A DNA stretch of 64,000 bases, taken from Betaproteobacteria bacterium. GTDB lineage: Bacteria > Pseudomonadota > Gammaproteobacteria > Burkholderiales > Rhodocyclaceae. A program made the position numbers and the translations under genes. The notes under the pieces were generated by a model. That model worked only from the letters and a program-made list of their open reading frames with translations. It was not told the DNA's origin and searched no databases. The stretch lies in contig JADJLT010000001.1 in NCBI GenBank assembly GCA_016709965.1, positions 1,261,001 through 1,325,000 on the forward strand, in the 5' to 3' direction. Positions within the stretch are counted from its first letter, which is position 1. Each line of letters begins with the position of its first letter. Positions 7,803 to 15,738 of the stretch are shown one piece after another.

Positions 7803-8645
7803 ATGTCAGGCAACAACAGCGCTCACTTCCGCATTCTCGAAGATATTGCCCGCGACCTGTCGGGCGATGTCAATTTCCCGACGTGTCTGGATGCGGCCAT
7901 ACTCGTTCGCAATACCCTGAAAGATCCTTTTGCCAATCTAGCGCAAGTGGTTCAGGCTATTGGCGTTGAGCCGCTGATTTCCAGCAAACTGCTACGCCTA
8001 GCCAACTCTGTTAGCCATAACCCCTTTGGTGAGCGGATTTCGGATCTTGGAACGGCGATTGGGCGGCTGGTTTTTGACATTGTTCGCACGACTTCACTTG
8101 CCGTGGCTATGGACCAGATGTTGAAATCAAAGAATCTCGTTGCCTATGACCGAATTGCGCGCGAGTCTTGGGAGCACTCTGTACAAGTTGCTGCCATCGC
8201 CCGGGTGCTGGCTCGGCATCTGGGTCGCGTTAAGCCTGACGAGGCGATGATGGCCGGACTAGTGCACAACATTGGCGTGTATTACTTGCTATATCGTGCC
8301 GCGGAATATCCGGAGTATCGCAATAACGAGTCGGCAATGATCGAACTCCTTTCCGGTTGGCACGAAGGCATAGGCGAGAGTCTTCTGTACATCCTCGGGG
8401 TCCCGACCTCCATCACTGAAGCCGTGCGCGATCAAAGTTTATTGCGCAACGTTGAGACGCCATGCACAGTCAGTGACATTCTGTATTTCGCCATCCTTCT
8501 CGCCGGCAACGATCTTGCTTGGCAGGCCAATTCGATCACCGAGGATGAAGCGGTTGCACATGAAGCCAATCTGGCGAGATATGCAGACATCCTGATAGAG
8601 GCGGAGGAAGATATCGCCGACCTTCGGGCCGCGCTCGCTGCCTGA
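7803..8645 (+). CDS. HDOD-domain signalling protein
   Basis: A 280-residue protein with an HDOD domain over about residues 20-215. Segments such as VVQAIGVEPLISSKLLRLANS, the WEHSVQVA helix and GLVHNIGVYYLL are typical of the family. The HD-type catalytic pair is not intact, as expected for HDOD, and no GGDEF or EAL domain is attached. HDOD proteins participate in signal transduction, often linked to c-di-GMP or stress responses; the role here is unknown. It starts 2 bases after the CBS-protein stop, so the two are probably one operon. Confidence 0.82.
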   Translation: MSGNNSAHFRILEDIARDLSGDVNFPTCLDAAILVRNTLKDPFANLAQVVQAIGVEPLISSKLLRLANSVSHNPFGERISDLGTAIGRLVFDIVRTTSLAVAMDQMLKSKNLVAYDRIARESWEHSVQVAAIARVLARHLGRVKPDEAMMAGLVHNIGVYYLLYRAAEYPEYRNNESAMIELLSGWHEGIGESLLYILGVPTSITEAVRDQSLLRNVETPCTVSDILYFAILLAGNDLAWQANSITEDEAVAHEANLARYADILIEAEEDIADLRAALAA

Positions 8646-8870
8646 TCGCCTTTGGCGACGGATTTTTTGCCCCTTAGGTCGAGAACCTCTGATGACAAGT
8701 CCTCCGTTGCAAACGCTTTCTCATTCAAAGATATCTTCTAACCATCCTCACTGTAGCGGCAAAAGCCCGCACTCAGGATCGGCCGTTATTTCGGCAAGCA
8801 CCTTCGATCAATCTTGCCAACCATCTCCCAAACCTGTGTGCCAAGATGGATACAAGGAAAACGTCCTGAC
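8646..8870. other. 225-base spacer before msrQ, no msrP
   Basis: No convincing gene is visible. A 60-codon open frame (8692-8874) has no recognisable protein character. In many proteobacteria msrP precedes msrQ at this place; it is absent here. Confidence 0.5.
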
Positions 8871-9536
8871 ATGAATCGCAATCCCGATGCTCGCCACCTG
8901 AACCTAATCAAGGCTGCACTTTTCGCAGTTTGTCTAATGCCTTTCGGTCGCTTGCTTTGGGCTGCCTACACCGGTGATTTTGGCACCAATCCGGTTGAGT
9001 TCGTTCAGCGCAGGACAGGCACCTGGACCTTCAATCTACTACTGATCACCCTGTGCGTTACGCCATTGCGGGCTATGACTCAATGGCACTGGCTACTCCG
9101 CCTGCGCCGCATGCTTGGCTTATTTTGTTTTTTCTACGCGACACTGCATTTCCTGAGTTTCATTGGTTTTGACCATGCCTTTTCCATTGATGAAATCGCC
9201 AGGGATATCTTCAAGCGTCCGTTTGTAACTGTTGGTTTTGCTGCATTCCTGCTACTGATTCCGCTTGCTGCCACGTCGAATAATTGGGCCGTTCGACAAC
9301 TGGGCGGCCGCAAGTGGCAGGAATTACATCGAAATATCTATCTGATCAGCATTCTTGCATGCGTGCATTATTTCTGGCTGACCAAGGCTAGCGCCTTGCT
9401 GTGGCCGCTGGCCTATGCCATCGCCGTGGCATTCTTGTTGAGCTGGCGAATTCGTGAGCGCAAACGCAAGGCAATTCCGGTGCCGCAATTTCAGTCGACC
9501 AAGCCGTTGAAATTCTTCAAGCAAAAGCCAGAATAA
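8871..9536 (+). CDS. msrQ: Haem-binding membrane subunit MsrQ (YedZ), ferric reductase-like
   Basis: MsrQ is the cytochrome b-type quinol oxidising subunit that feeds electrons to the periplasmic methionine sulfoxide reductase MsrP. The 221-residue protein has about six membrane segments and the family features RRMLGLFCFFYATLHFLSFIGFD and WQELHRNIYL, which carry the haem-ligand histidines. The start at MNRNPDARHLN is preferred; the frame is open 19 codons further upstream from 8814. MsrP is not adjacent. The gene converges on bioC with 1 base between the stops. Confidence 0.9.
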   Translation: MNRNPDARHLNLIKAALFAVCLMPFGRLLWAAYTGDFGTNPVEFVQRRTGTWTFNLLLITLCVTPLRAMTQWHWLLRLRRMLGLFCFFYATLHFLSFIGFDHAFSIDEIARDIFKRPFVTVGFAAFLLLIPLAATSNNWAVRQLGGRKWQELHRNIYLISILACVHYFWLTKASALLWPLAYAIAVAFLLSWRIRERKRKAIPVPQFQSTKPLKFFKQKPE

Positions 9537-9537
9537 T

Positions 9538-10431
9538 TCAGGATTTTCGCGGCAGATCGAAACGAATGATGGCCCGGCCGTCCTGAGTCTGCTTGGGCGC
9601 AGCCTTCCAGGCATGCCCGTAAATCACTTCGAATGTCGCTGGCAGCTTGCCATCCTTGCGCATGGCTTCATAGGTAGCCCGACCCGCCGCCCACGAGAGG
9701 CGCCCGGTCAGACTGTGCCGCCTGGCCTTCATGGCGCAGGAAGAGCCTGCGGCGCGTAGCTCGGCAAACAGGGCATCAAGGTCGTCATAGGTTAGCGTGA
9801 TGGTCTCCATGTCCATCACCGGATCGGCAAATCCGCAACCGACGACCATATCACCCAGATCATGCATATCCGCGAAGCGTTGGGTGTGGGCGTAGCCATC
9901 CGCAAACGATGAGCGCAGTTCTTTCAGCGTATCCGGCCCCAGTGTGGAAAACATCAGTAATCCGCCAACGTCCAGAACGCGATGCGCTTCGGCCAAGGCC
10001 GGGATCGGATCATCCAGCCAGTGCAACAGCAGATTGGACCACACTAACGCGGTCGACCGGGATTTCAGCGGTAAATTGGAAGCATCGGCGGCCACACGAA
10101 GCGGCTCGGAACGCTTACCGAGACCAAGCCAGCGTTGCCAACCAAGGCGCGGAACACGGCCCGCGGAGAGCATGGCTGGTACGACATCCAGTCCGATCAG
10201 ATCAGCATCCGGGTAGCGCGTCGCCAGTCCGGAGAAACTGCCGCCTCGGCTACAGCCCAGATCGAGAACCCGTTTGGGCTCAAGCGTGACGAAATCAAGT
10301 CGCTCTTGCATCCGGCGATCGATCTCCCGTGCGAAAAAGTCGCCGTCACCATAGGTGTCGGCGACTCTGGCGAAGCGTCGACCGACATGCTGCCGGTCGA
10401 CGAAACCTGCATGAGGACTGGCTGTGCTCAA
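9538..10431 (-). CDS. bioC: Malonyl-ACP O-methyltransferase
   Basis: Methylates malonyl-ACP to let the fatty acid machinery build the pimeloyl part of biotin. The 297-residue SAM-dependent methyltransferase has motif I VLDLGCSRGG, an acidic GLDVV loop and LLHWLDDPIPALAEAHRVL, as in BioC. The start is an unusual TTG at 10431 that overlaps the bioB stop (TTGA); no ATG is available in frame before the domain, so translation is probably coupled to bioB. The family also includes NDUFAF5-like enzymes, but the bioB neighbour favours BioC. Confidence 0.87.
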   Translation of the reverse strand: MSTASPHAGFVDRQHVGRRFARVADTYGDGDFFAREIDRRMQERLDFVTLEPKRVLDLGCSRGGSFSGLATRYPDADLIGLDVVPAMLSAGRVPRLGWQRWLGLGKRSEPLRVAADASNLPLKSRSTALVWSNLLLHWLDDPIPALAEAHRVLDVGGLLMFSTLGPDTLKELRSSFADGYAHTQRFADMHDLGDMVVGCGFADPVMDMETITLTYDDLDALFAELRAAGSSCAMKARRHSLTGRLSWAAGRATYEAMRKDGKLPATFEVIYGHAWKAAPKQTQDGRAIIRFDLPRKS

Positions 10432-11411
10432 ACGGCCTTGACGCCGATGCGGGCAAACAAGGCATCGTCGCGGTCGACATCCGGATTATCCGTGGTCAGC
10501 AGGCGATCACCATAAAACATCGAATTGGCACCCGCCAGGAAGCAAAGCGTCTGCAGTTCGTCGCTCATTTGCTGGCGACCGGCCGACAGGCGAACCCATG
10601 AGCTGGGCATCATGATGCGGGCGGCTGCAATGGTACGCACGAATTCGAAAGGGTCGAGACGGTCATTGTCAGCCAGCGGCGTCCCGGGAATCGGGACCAG
10701 ATTGTTGATCGGCACGGATTCCGGCGCCTTGGGCAGATTGGCCAACTGGACAAGCAGACCCGCGCGGTTCTTGCGTGATTCGCCCATGCCGATGATGCCC
10801 CCCGAACAGACATTGATCCCGGCATCGCGCACCTGTTCGAGCGTGTCGAGGCGGTCATCATGCGTGTGCGTCTTGATAACCTGACCGTAAAACTCCTTGT
10901 CGGTATCAAGATTGTGGTTGTAATAATCGAGACCGGCTTCCTTCAGTTTTTCCGCCTGACCATCCTTGAGCATGCCCAGCGTCACGCAGGTTTGCATGCC
11001 AAGCGCCTTCACTTCGCGAACCATGTCGAGCACGCGGTCGAGATCGTTGTCTTTCGGCCCTTTCCAGGCAGCGCCCATGCAGAAGCGGGAGGCGCCCTTG
11101 TCCTTGGCGGCCTTGGCGGCAGCAACGACCTCATTGAGCGGCATCAGGCGTTCGCGCTCGGTATCGGTATCGTAACGGGCCGACTGCGAGCAGTAACTGC
11201 AGTCTTCGGAACACCCGCCGGTCTTGACCGAAAGCAGCGTCGAGCGTTGAATGGCATTCGGATCGAAATTCTCGCGATGAACACCTTGGGCGCGCCAGAT
11301 CAAATCCATAAGTGGCAACTCGTAAAGCGCGATCACTTCCGCAACCGTCCAGCGATGAGCCGGGACAGACGGGGAAGCAGACGAAACAGCGGCGACAGCA
11401 CTAGCTTGCAT
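10428..11411 (-). CDS. bioB: Biotin synthase, radical SAM
   Basis: Inserts sulfur into dethiobiotin, the final step of biotin synthesis. The 327-residue product has the radical SAM cluster motif CSEDCSYC and the conserved YYNHNLDT, GGIIGMGE and LVPIPGTPL blocks. The ATG at 11411 with AAGG about 6 bases upstream is preferred to an ATG at 11459. It is transcribed divergently from comF and is coupled to bioC downstream. bioA, bioD and bioF are not in the window. Confidence 0.97.
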   Translation of the reverse strand: MQASAVAAVSSASPSVPAHRWTVAEVIALYELPLMDLIWRAQGVHRENFDPNAIQRSTLLSVKTGGCSEDCSYCSQSARYDTDTERERLMPLNEVVAAAKAAKDKGASRFCMGAAWKGPKDNDLDRVLDMVREVKALGMQTCVTLGMLKDGQAEKLKEAGLDYYNHNLDTDKEFYGQVIKTHTHDDRLDTLEQVRDAGINVCSGGIIGMGESRKNRAGLLVQLANLPKAPESVPINNLVPIPGTPLADNDRLDPFEFVRTIAAARIMMPSSWVRLSAGRQQMSDELQTLCFLAGANSMFYGDRLLTTDNPDVDRDDALFARIGVKAV

Positions 11412-11467
11412 GAAAGACCTTGCGTGAAAAATGCTATGAAAATCAGATACGAAACGCACCGGTAATT

Positions 11468-12211
11468 ATGGATTATCACGGACGCTCTGGTTCGATGTCA
11501 ATTTTACCCCAGCCCGACAGACTCAAACGACTCGGCCGACAATTCCTGAACGCGACGCTCCCGGCCAGTTGCCTCCTGTGCACGGCTGACAGTCAGGGCG
11601 AACTGCTCTGCCCGCCCTGCGCCGACGACCTCCCTCGCCTGCCGGCCACGCTGTGCCCGCGATGCGCCACGCAAACCACCCACGGCGAGCGTTGCGGTGC
11701 CTGCCTCCGCGAGCCGCCGAACTTCGACCGAACGCTGTCGCTCTATCAATATGATTTCCCGATCGATCGAATTGTTCATGCCTTGAAATATGGTCATCAA
11801 CTCGCCGTGGCCAACTGGAGCGCCCGACGACTGGCCGAGCGATTGGGCGCTGACGACTACGATTGCCTTGTTCCATTGCCGCTACACCCTGAGCGCCTGC
11901 GCGAACGCGGCTTCAATCAATCGGCCGAGATGGCGCGACATTTGGGAATTTTCCTGAAATTTCCGGTTGACCGCAGCAAGGTCCTGCGCACTCGCCCCAC
12001 GCCACCACAAGCCGCGCAAGAACTCAAGGATCGTCATCGCAACGTGCGCGGTGCCTTCGAGTGTCGCGCCGACTTTACCGGCCAGCGCCTATTGCTGATC
12101 GATGACGTCATGACCACGGGCGCCACCGTTAACGAATGCGCCCGCATCCTCAAACTGCATGGCGCGGCATCGGTCACCGTCGCCGTCATCGCCCGTGCGC
12201 TAAAGCACTGA
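11468..12211 (+). CDS. comF: ComF-family phosphoribosyltransferase-like protein
   Basis: ComF proteins are needed for handling transforming DNA in naturally competent bacteria. The 247-residue protein has an N-terminal zinc-finger region with CLLC, CPPC, CPRC and CGAC pairs and a C-terminal phosphoribosyltransferase domain with the PRPP loop LLIDDVMTTGAT. A start at 11495 (MSILPQP) is equally possible; neither has a strong ribosome binding site. Codons for KFPVDRSK carry one exact copy of the dispersed repeat core in minus orientation (11963-11973). It is placed divergently from bioB, a common arrangement. Confidence 0.88.
   Translation: MDYHGRSGSMSILPQPDRLKRLGRQFLNATLPASCLLCTADSQGELLCPPCADDLPRLPATLCPRCATQTTHGERCGACLREPPNFDRTLSLYQYDFPIDRIVHALKYGHQLAVANWSARRLAERLGADDYDCLVPLPLHPERLRERGFNQSAEMARHLGIFLKFPVDRSKVLRTRPTPPQAAQELKDRHRNVRGAFECRADFTGQRLLLIDDVMTTGATVNECARILKLHGAASVTVAVIARALKH
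11947..11979 (-). repeat. Dispersed repeat copy in comF (exact core)
   Basis: Core CGGTCAACCGG on the minus strand at 11963-11973, followed by GAAATTTCAGGAAAAT. It is entirely inside comF, read as Pro-Val-Asp-Arg in the gene frame. Confidence 0.75.
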
Positions 12212-12255
12212 ATCCGTGCTCTAATTCGCCCCCTTGACCGTTTGAAAGCCGCCGC

Positions 12256-12720
12256 GTGTTTGCCGTCGTTCTCTATCAACCTGAAATCCCGCCCAACACG
12301 GGCAACATCATTCGCCTGTGCGCCAACACCGGCGCCGAACTGCATCTCGTCGAGCCTCTCGGTTTTGACATCACGGACAAGGGCTTGCGCCGGGCCGGCC
12401 TGGATTATCACGAATACGCCCGTGTCGTTCGGCATACCGACTGGAGCACCTGCAAAACGGCCTTGGCCGGACGTCGGCTGTTCGCCATGACCACCAAAGG
12501 CACAACCAGCCCCTTCAGTACCGTATTGCAAACGACCGACGTTTTTGTTTTTGGCCGCGAAACCAGCGGCTTGCCGCCCGACGTGCTCGCCGAGTTTCCG
12601 CCGGAACAGCGACTTCGCCTGCCAATGCAACCAGGGCAGCGCAGCCTCAACCTCTCGAATGCCGCCGCAGTTACGGTGTTCGAAGCCTGGCGCCAAGCCG
12701 GCTTCGCTGGCTCGCTTTAA
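12256..12720 (+). CDS. trmL: tRNA (cytidine/uridine-2'-O-)-methyltransferase TrmL
   Basis: Methylates the ribose of the wobble nucleotide 34 in tRNA-Leu isoacceptors. The 154-residue product is a SPOUT/SpoU-type enzyme with N-terminal VLYQPEIPPNTGNIIRLCANT, the GRETSGLP loop and C-terminal RSLNLSNAAAV knot motif. The start is GTG at 12256. It follows comF in the same direction by 44 bases and converges on gpsA. Confidence 0.95.
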   Translation: MFAVVLYQPEIPPNTGNIIRLCANTGAELHLVEPLGFDITDKGLRRAGLDYHEYARVVRHTDWSTCKTALAGRRLFAMTTKGTTSPFSTVLQTTDVFVFGRETSGLPPDVLAEFPPEQRLRLPMQPGQRSLNLSNAAAVTVFEAWRQAGFAGSL

Positions 12721-12728
12721 GCCGGCAT

Positions 12729-13718
12729 TTAAGCCAGCTCTTCCTTCGGGTCGCGCGCCATCAATTGTTCAAGTGCGTCCGCCGCTGAAAGGCGACCATC
12801 GAGCACCGCTGCCACCGCAGCACTGATCGGCATGTCAATCCCGAGCCGGCTGGATAGCTGATCGACTTCACGGGCGGTATAAACGCCTTCGGCCACATGC
12901 CCCAACTCGTCGAGAATCTGCGCCAAGGATTTGTCATGCGCCAGCGCCAGACCGACTCGGCGATTCCGTGACAAATCCCCGGTACATGTCAGAATGAGGT
13001 CACCCATACCGGCCAACCCCATGAAGGTCTGGCGGTTGGCACCCAGCGCCAGACCAAGACGGGCGATTTCGGCAAGACCGCGCGTCATCAGCGCCGCCCG
13101 TGAATTCAGACCAAGGCCCAGCCCGTCGCAAACACCGGTCGCAATCGCCAGCACGTTCTTGACCGCCCCCCCCACTTCAACACCAACCAGATCGTCATTG
13201 GCGTAGATACGCAGACGCGTCGTGTGCAACTGGCGAGCCGCTTCGCGAGCAAATGCCGGATCGTTGGCTGCCAGTGACACTGCCGTTGGCTGGCCTGCCG
13301 CTACCTCTTCAGCAAAACTGGGGCCAGACAGGGCGCCGCATACCGCCTCGACGCCCAGCACGTCAGCCACCACCTGATGCGGCAGCTTGCCACTACCAGC
13401 CTCGAAACCCTTGCACACCCACAGCACGGGCAGCGCACATCCCAGCGTTTTCAGGCGCTCAAGGGTGGGGCGCAAACCGGCGATCGGCGTCGAGACAATC
13501 AGCAATTCGGCATCGGCCACCGCGGCAGCGAAATCCGTCGAAACAAGCACTGATTCCGGCAACTTGTAGCCCGGAAAAAAGCGATGGTTTTCGCGAGTAG
13601 CCTCAAGATCAGCCGCCACATCGTCTTCTCGCGACCACAGGGTCAGTTCGTGCTTGCCTGCAAACGCAATCGACAAGGCCGTTCCCCAGGCACCGGCACC
13701 CAGCAGTGTGATTTTCAT
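12729..13718 (-). CDS. gpsA: Glycerol-3-phosphate dehydrogenase [NAD(P)+]
   Basis: Reduces dihydroxyacetone phosphate to sn-glycerol-3-phosphate for phospholipid synthesis. The 329-residue protein begins with the Rossmann motif LGAGAWGTA and has the catalytic-lysine block VGGAVKNVLAI and AGMGDLILTC. The ATG at 13718 overlaps the SH3 gene stop (ATGA), which supports it over an ATG at 13823. It is the last gene of the arsR-rhodanese-grxC-secB-SH3-gpsA run. Confidence 0.97.
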   Translation of the reverse strand: MKITLLGAGAWGTALSIAFAGKHELTLWSREDDVAADLEATRENHRFFPGYKLPESVLVSTDFAAAVADAELLIVSTPIAGLRPTLERLKTLGCALPVLWVCKGFEAGSGKLPHQVVADVLGVEAVCGALSGPSFAEEVAAGQPTAVSLAANDPAFAREAARQLHTTRLRIYANDDLVGVEVGGAVKNVLAIATGVCDGLGLGLNSRAALMTRGLAEIARLGLALGANRQTFMGLAGMGDLILTCTGDLSRNRRVGLALAHDKSLAQILDELGHVAEGVYTAREVDQLSSRLGIDMPISAAVAAVLDGRLSAADALEQLMARDPKEELA

Positions 13719-14161
13719 AAGCCCCAGACCTGCGTCGCGCGAATGTAACCAACAGCACCATCGCGATGGCGAACCTTGACCCAGCCGGGCGCTGCCGACT
13801 CGACAAAGTCCACCGCAACCCATTTTTCCAGCTCGAGAATCACCGGCGACTCCGGCTTGTCCGACTGACGAATTTCGCCAATCGGCGCGGTCACTACCAA
13901 CGTCCGGCGCTCCGCAAGATTGCGCGACTCAATCCAGGCCAGGGTTCCCTCGGCATCACGCACCTTGAACCAGCCTTCGACCTTCACAACCACTTCAACC
14001 GGCGTCTGCGCCTTGATCAGGTACAGTTTCTTGCCCTGCTGCGACGGGGCATCGTAAAGGATGGCCGCCGGCACAGTGACCGAACGATAATCGATGGCCA
14101 GCGCTGCTCCGGCAACGCTGATCAGCGACAGGGCGACAAGGGCGCGGCGCCACATGGTCAT
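13715..14161 (-). CDS. Exported SH3-domain protein
   Basis: A 148-residue protein with an N-terminal signal (hydrophobic residues about 6-22, ending AGAALA) followed by two bacterial SH3-like repeats (about residues 25-80 and 85-145), each with a GWFKVR/GWVKVRHRDG block. Such SH3b proteins usually bind cell-wall components in the periplasm. It starts 1 base after the secB stop and ends overlapping gpsA by 4 bases, so it is an operon member; a start 6 bases later (MWRRALV) is equally possible. Function is not known. Confidence 0.82.
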   Translation of the reverse strand: MTMWRRALVALSLISVAGAALAIDYRSVTVPAAILYDAPSQQGKKLYLIKAQTPVEVVVKVEGWFKVRDAEGTLAWIESRNLAERRTLVVTAPIGEIRQSDKPESPVILELEKWVAVDFVESAAPGWVKVRHRDGAVGYIRATQVWGL

Positions 14162-14162
14162 T

Positions 14163-14627
14163 TTACTGAATGGACGCGTCGGCCGGCGCGCCAGCCTGCT
14201 CTGCCTGCTGCAGACGCTGCATGTACATGCCTTCGAAGTTGACCGGCTGCAGCACGATGGGCTGGAACCCCGCGCGGCTGACTGCATCAGACACCGCTTC
14301 GCGGGCATACGGGAACAGGATGTTCGGGCAGGCGACGGCGATCAGCGGCTCGATCTGCTCTTCCGGCACATTCTGGATACGGAAGATGCCGGCCTGGCCA
14401 ACCTCCACCAGGAAAACCGTCTTGTCGCCCATCTTGGCAGTGACAGTCACGGTCAGCACGACTTCATAGACGCCTTCACCAACGGCACGGCCAGCGGTGT
14501 TGAGCTGGATCTCGACCTGTGGCTGCTCGCGCTCGAGGAAGATTTCCGGAGCGTTCGGCACTTCGATCGACAAATCCTTGACGTAGAGCTTTTCAATACC
14601 GAAGACAGGCTGTGCGTTTTGTTCCAT
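14163..14627 (-). CDS. secB: Protein-export chaperone SecB
   Basis: Keeps preproteins unfolded and delivers them to SecA. The 154-residue protein has the family features QPVFGIEKLYVKDLS at the N-terminus, EIQLNT and the CPNILFPYARE block. It lies in the conserved rhodanese-grxC-secB-gpsA order found in many beta- and gammaproteobacteria. Confidence 0.97.
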   Translation of the reverse strand: MEQNAQPVFGIEKLYVKDLSIEVPNAPEIFLEREQPQVEIQLNTAGRAVGEGVYEVVLTVTVTAKMGDKTVFLVEVGQAGIFRIQNVPEEQIEPLIAVACPNILFPYAREAVSDAVSRAGFQPIVLQPVNFEGMYMQRLQQAEQAGAPADASIQ

Positions 14628-14657
14628 GGTTCTCTTTCAAAAGTTGAATGGGTTGAA

Positions 14658-14918
14658 TCAGCCTTCGAGCAGCGGCTTCAGTTCGCCGGCAGCATCGAGG
14701 GCATAAAGATCATCACAGCCGCCCACATGGGTCTCACCGATGAAGATTTGCGGCACTGTACGCCGCTTTGTTTTCTGCATCATTTCATCGCGACGTTCCG
14801 GATCGAGATCGACGCGAACCTCTTCGATGTCCGTCACGCCACGCGCACTGAGCAATTGCTTGGCGCGCGTGCAATAAGGGCATACCGCCGTCGTGTACAT
14901 CAATACATGAGCGCCCAT
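14658..14918 (-). CDS. grxC: Glutaredoxin 3
   Basis: A glutathione-dependent disulfide reductase of 86 residues. The redox motif Cys13-Pro-Tyr-Cys16 follows the first strand, TVPQIFIG carries the cis-proline that positions glutathione and GGCDDL is the C-terminal glutathione-binding motif. The start codon directly abuts the rhodanese gene stop, so the two are probably translated together. Confidence 0.95.
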   Translation of the reverse strand: MGAHVLMYTTAVCPYCTRAKQLLSARGVTDIEEVRVDLDPERRDEMMQKTKRRTVPQIFIGETHVGGCDDLYALDAAGELKPLLEG

Positions 14919-15341
14919 TTACTTCTTGCTCCCCTTTTTTACCGGGTAACCCGCACCGACCCAGGCGTCTACGCCGCCCGCGAGGTTATGCAGCTTTTCG
15001 AAGCCGTACTTCTGCAGCTCGGCACAGGCCTTGTTCGAACGCATACCCGAGGCGCAACAAACAATGATCGGCTTGTCCTTGAACTTCTCAAGCTCGCCGA
15101 TGCGGTCAGCCAGCTTGCTGGTCGGGATATTTTTTGCCTCCGGCAAGTGCCCCGCGGCAAACTCATCGGCCTCACGCACGTCGAGAATATGCGCATCCTC
15201 GCGGTTGATCAACAGCGTGGCCTCGACCGGACTGACGCTATTGCCTGATGGACGGGAGACCAACTGCCAAACCAGTGACAAGCCGCTGACCACCACCAGC
15301 CCGATCAGCAGAACATTCTGGTTGATAAACTCCATCGGCAT
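14919..15341 (-). CDS. Membrane-anchored rhodanese-like sulfurtransferase (YibN-like)
   Basis: A 140-residue protein with one N-terminal membrane segment (about residues 8-26) and a rhodanese domain (about 38-130). The active-site loop is CASGMRS, so the catalytic cysteine is present and persulfide transfer is possible. The ATG at 15341 follows AAGGAG by 8 bases; a GTG 3 bases earlier and an ATG 6 bases later are alternatives. The upstream ArsR gene ends 3 bases before this start. Confidence 0.9.
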   Translation of the reverse strand: MPMEFINQNVLLIGLVVVSGLSLVWQLVSRPSGNSVSPVEATLLINREDAHILDVREADEFAAGHLPEAKNIPTSKLADRIGELEKFKDKPIIVCCASGMRSNKACAELQKYGFEKLHNLAGGVDAWVGAGYPVKKGSKK

Positions 15342-15344
15342 CAC

Positions 15345-15662
15345 TCAGGCTCCTTCGCCACAAAAGACTTCCCGCATCATGCTGACGAGCTGCAATGTGC
15401 GCTGATCGCCTACCCGGTAATAAACACGGTTGGCATCCTTGCGGGTCACCAACACACCCTTTTCGCGAAGGATGGCCAAATGCTGGGAAATATTGCTCTG
15501 CGACGTCCCGACCGCATCGACGATTTCCTGAACACAAGCCTCTTGCTCGCCGAGTACGCAAAGAATTTTCAGACGTAGCGGGTGGGCGATGGATTTCAGC
15601 GCACGAGCAGCCAGCTCGATGTGCTCTTGCTTTTCGATCAGACTGAAGGAAGGCGTTTCCAA
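15345..15662 (-). CDS. ArsR-family transcriptional regulator, possible persulfide sensor
   Basis: A 105-residue winged-helix repressor; the recognition helix lies at VGTSQSNISQHLAIL. It has three cysteines (35, 43 and 101). The Cys43/Cys101 pair resembles the dithiol that BigR/SqrR-type ArsR proteins use to sense persulfides, whereas the arsenic motif ELCVCDL is absent. A rhodanese is the next gene in the operon, which fits sulfur sensing. It is divergent from envC, and the short spacer (15663-15738) probably holds promoters for both. Ligand type is inference. Confidence 0.85.
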   Translation of the reverse strand: METPSFSLIEKQEHIELAARALKSIAHPLRLKILCVLGEQEACVQEIVDAVGTSQSNISQHLAILREKGVLVTRKDANRVYYRVGDQRTLQLVSMMREVFCGEGA

Positions 15663-15738
15663 GATAAAACCTCGATATCGATGAATGGCGCATTATAAAA
15701 TAGCGTTTTGCGTTTCGCTTGAACGAAATCACTCCACG

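Noticed and set aside
8692..8874. 60-codon frame before msrQ as a possible msrP remnant
   Set aside because: No MsrP motif is present.
10050..10069. CGGTCGACCGG followed by GATTTCAG in bioC, similar to the repeat core
   Set aside because: GTCGAC palindromes are common in this GC-rich sequence and the flanks do not match; not counted as a copy.
14094..15248. 384-codon plus-strand open frame
   Set aside because: Antisense shadow of SH3, secB, grxC and rhodanese genes, all clear on the minus strand.
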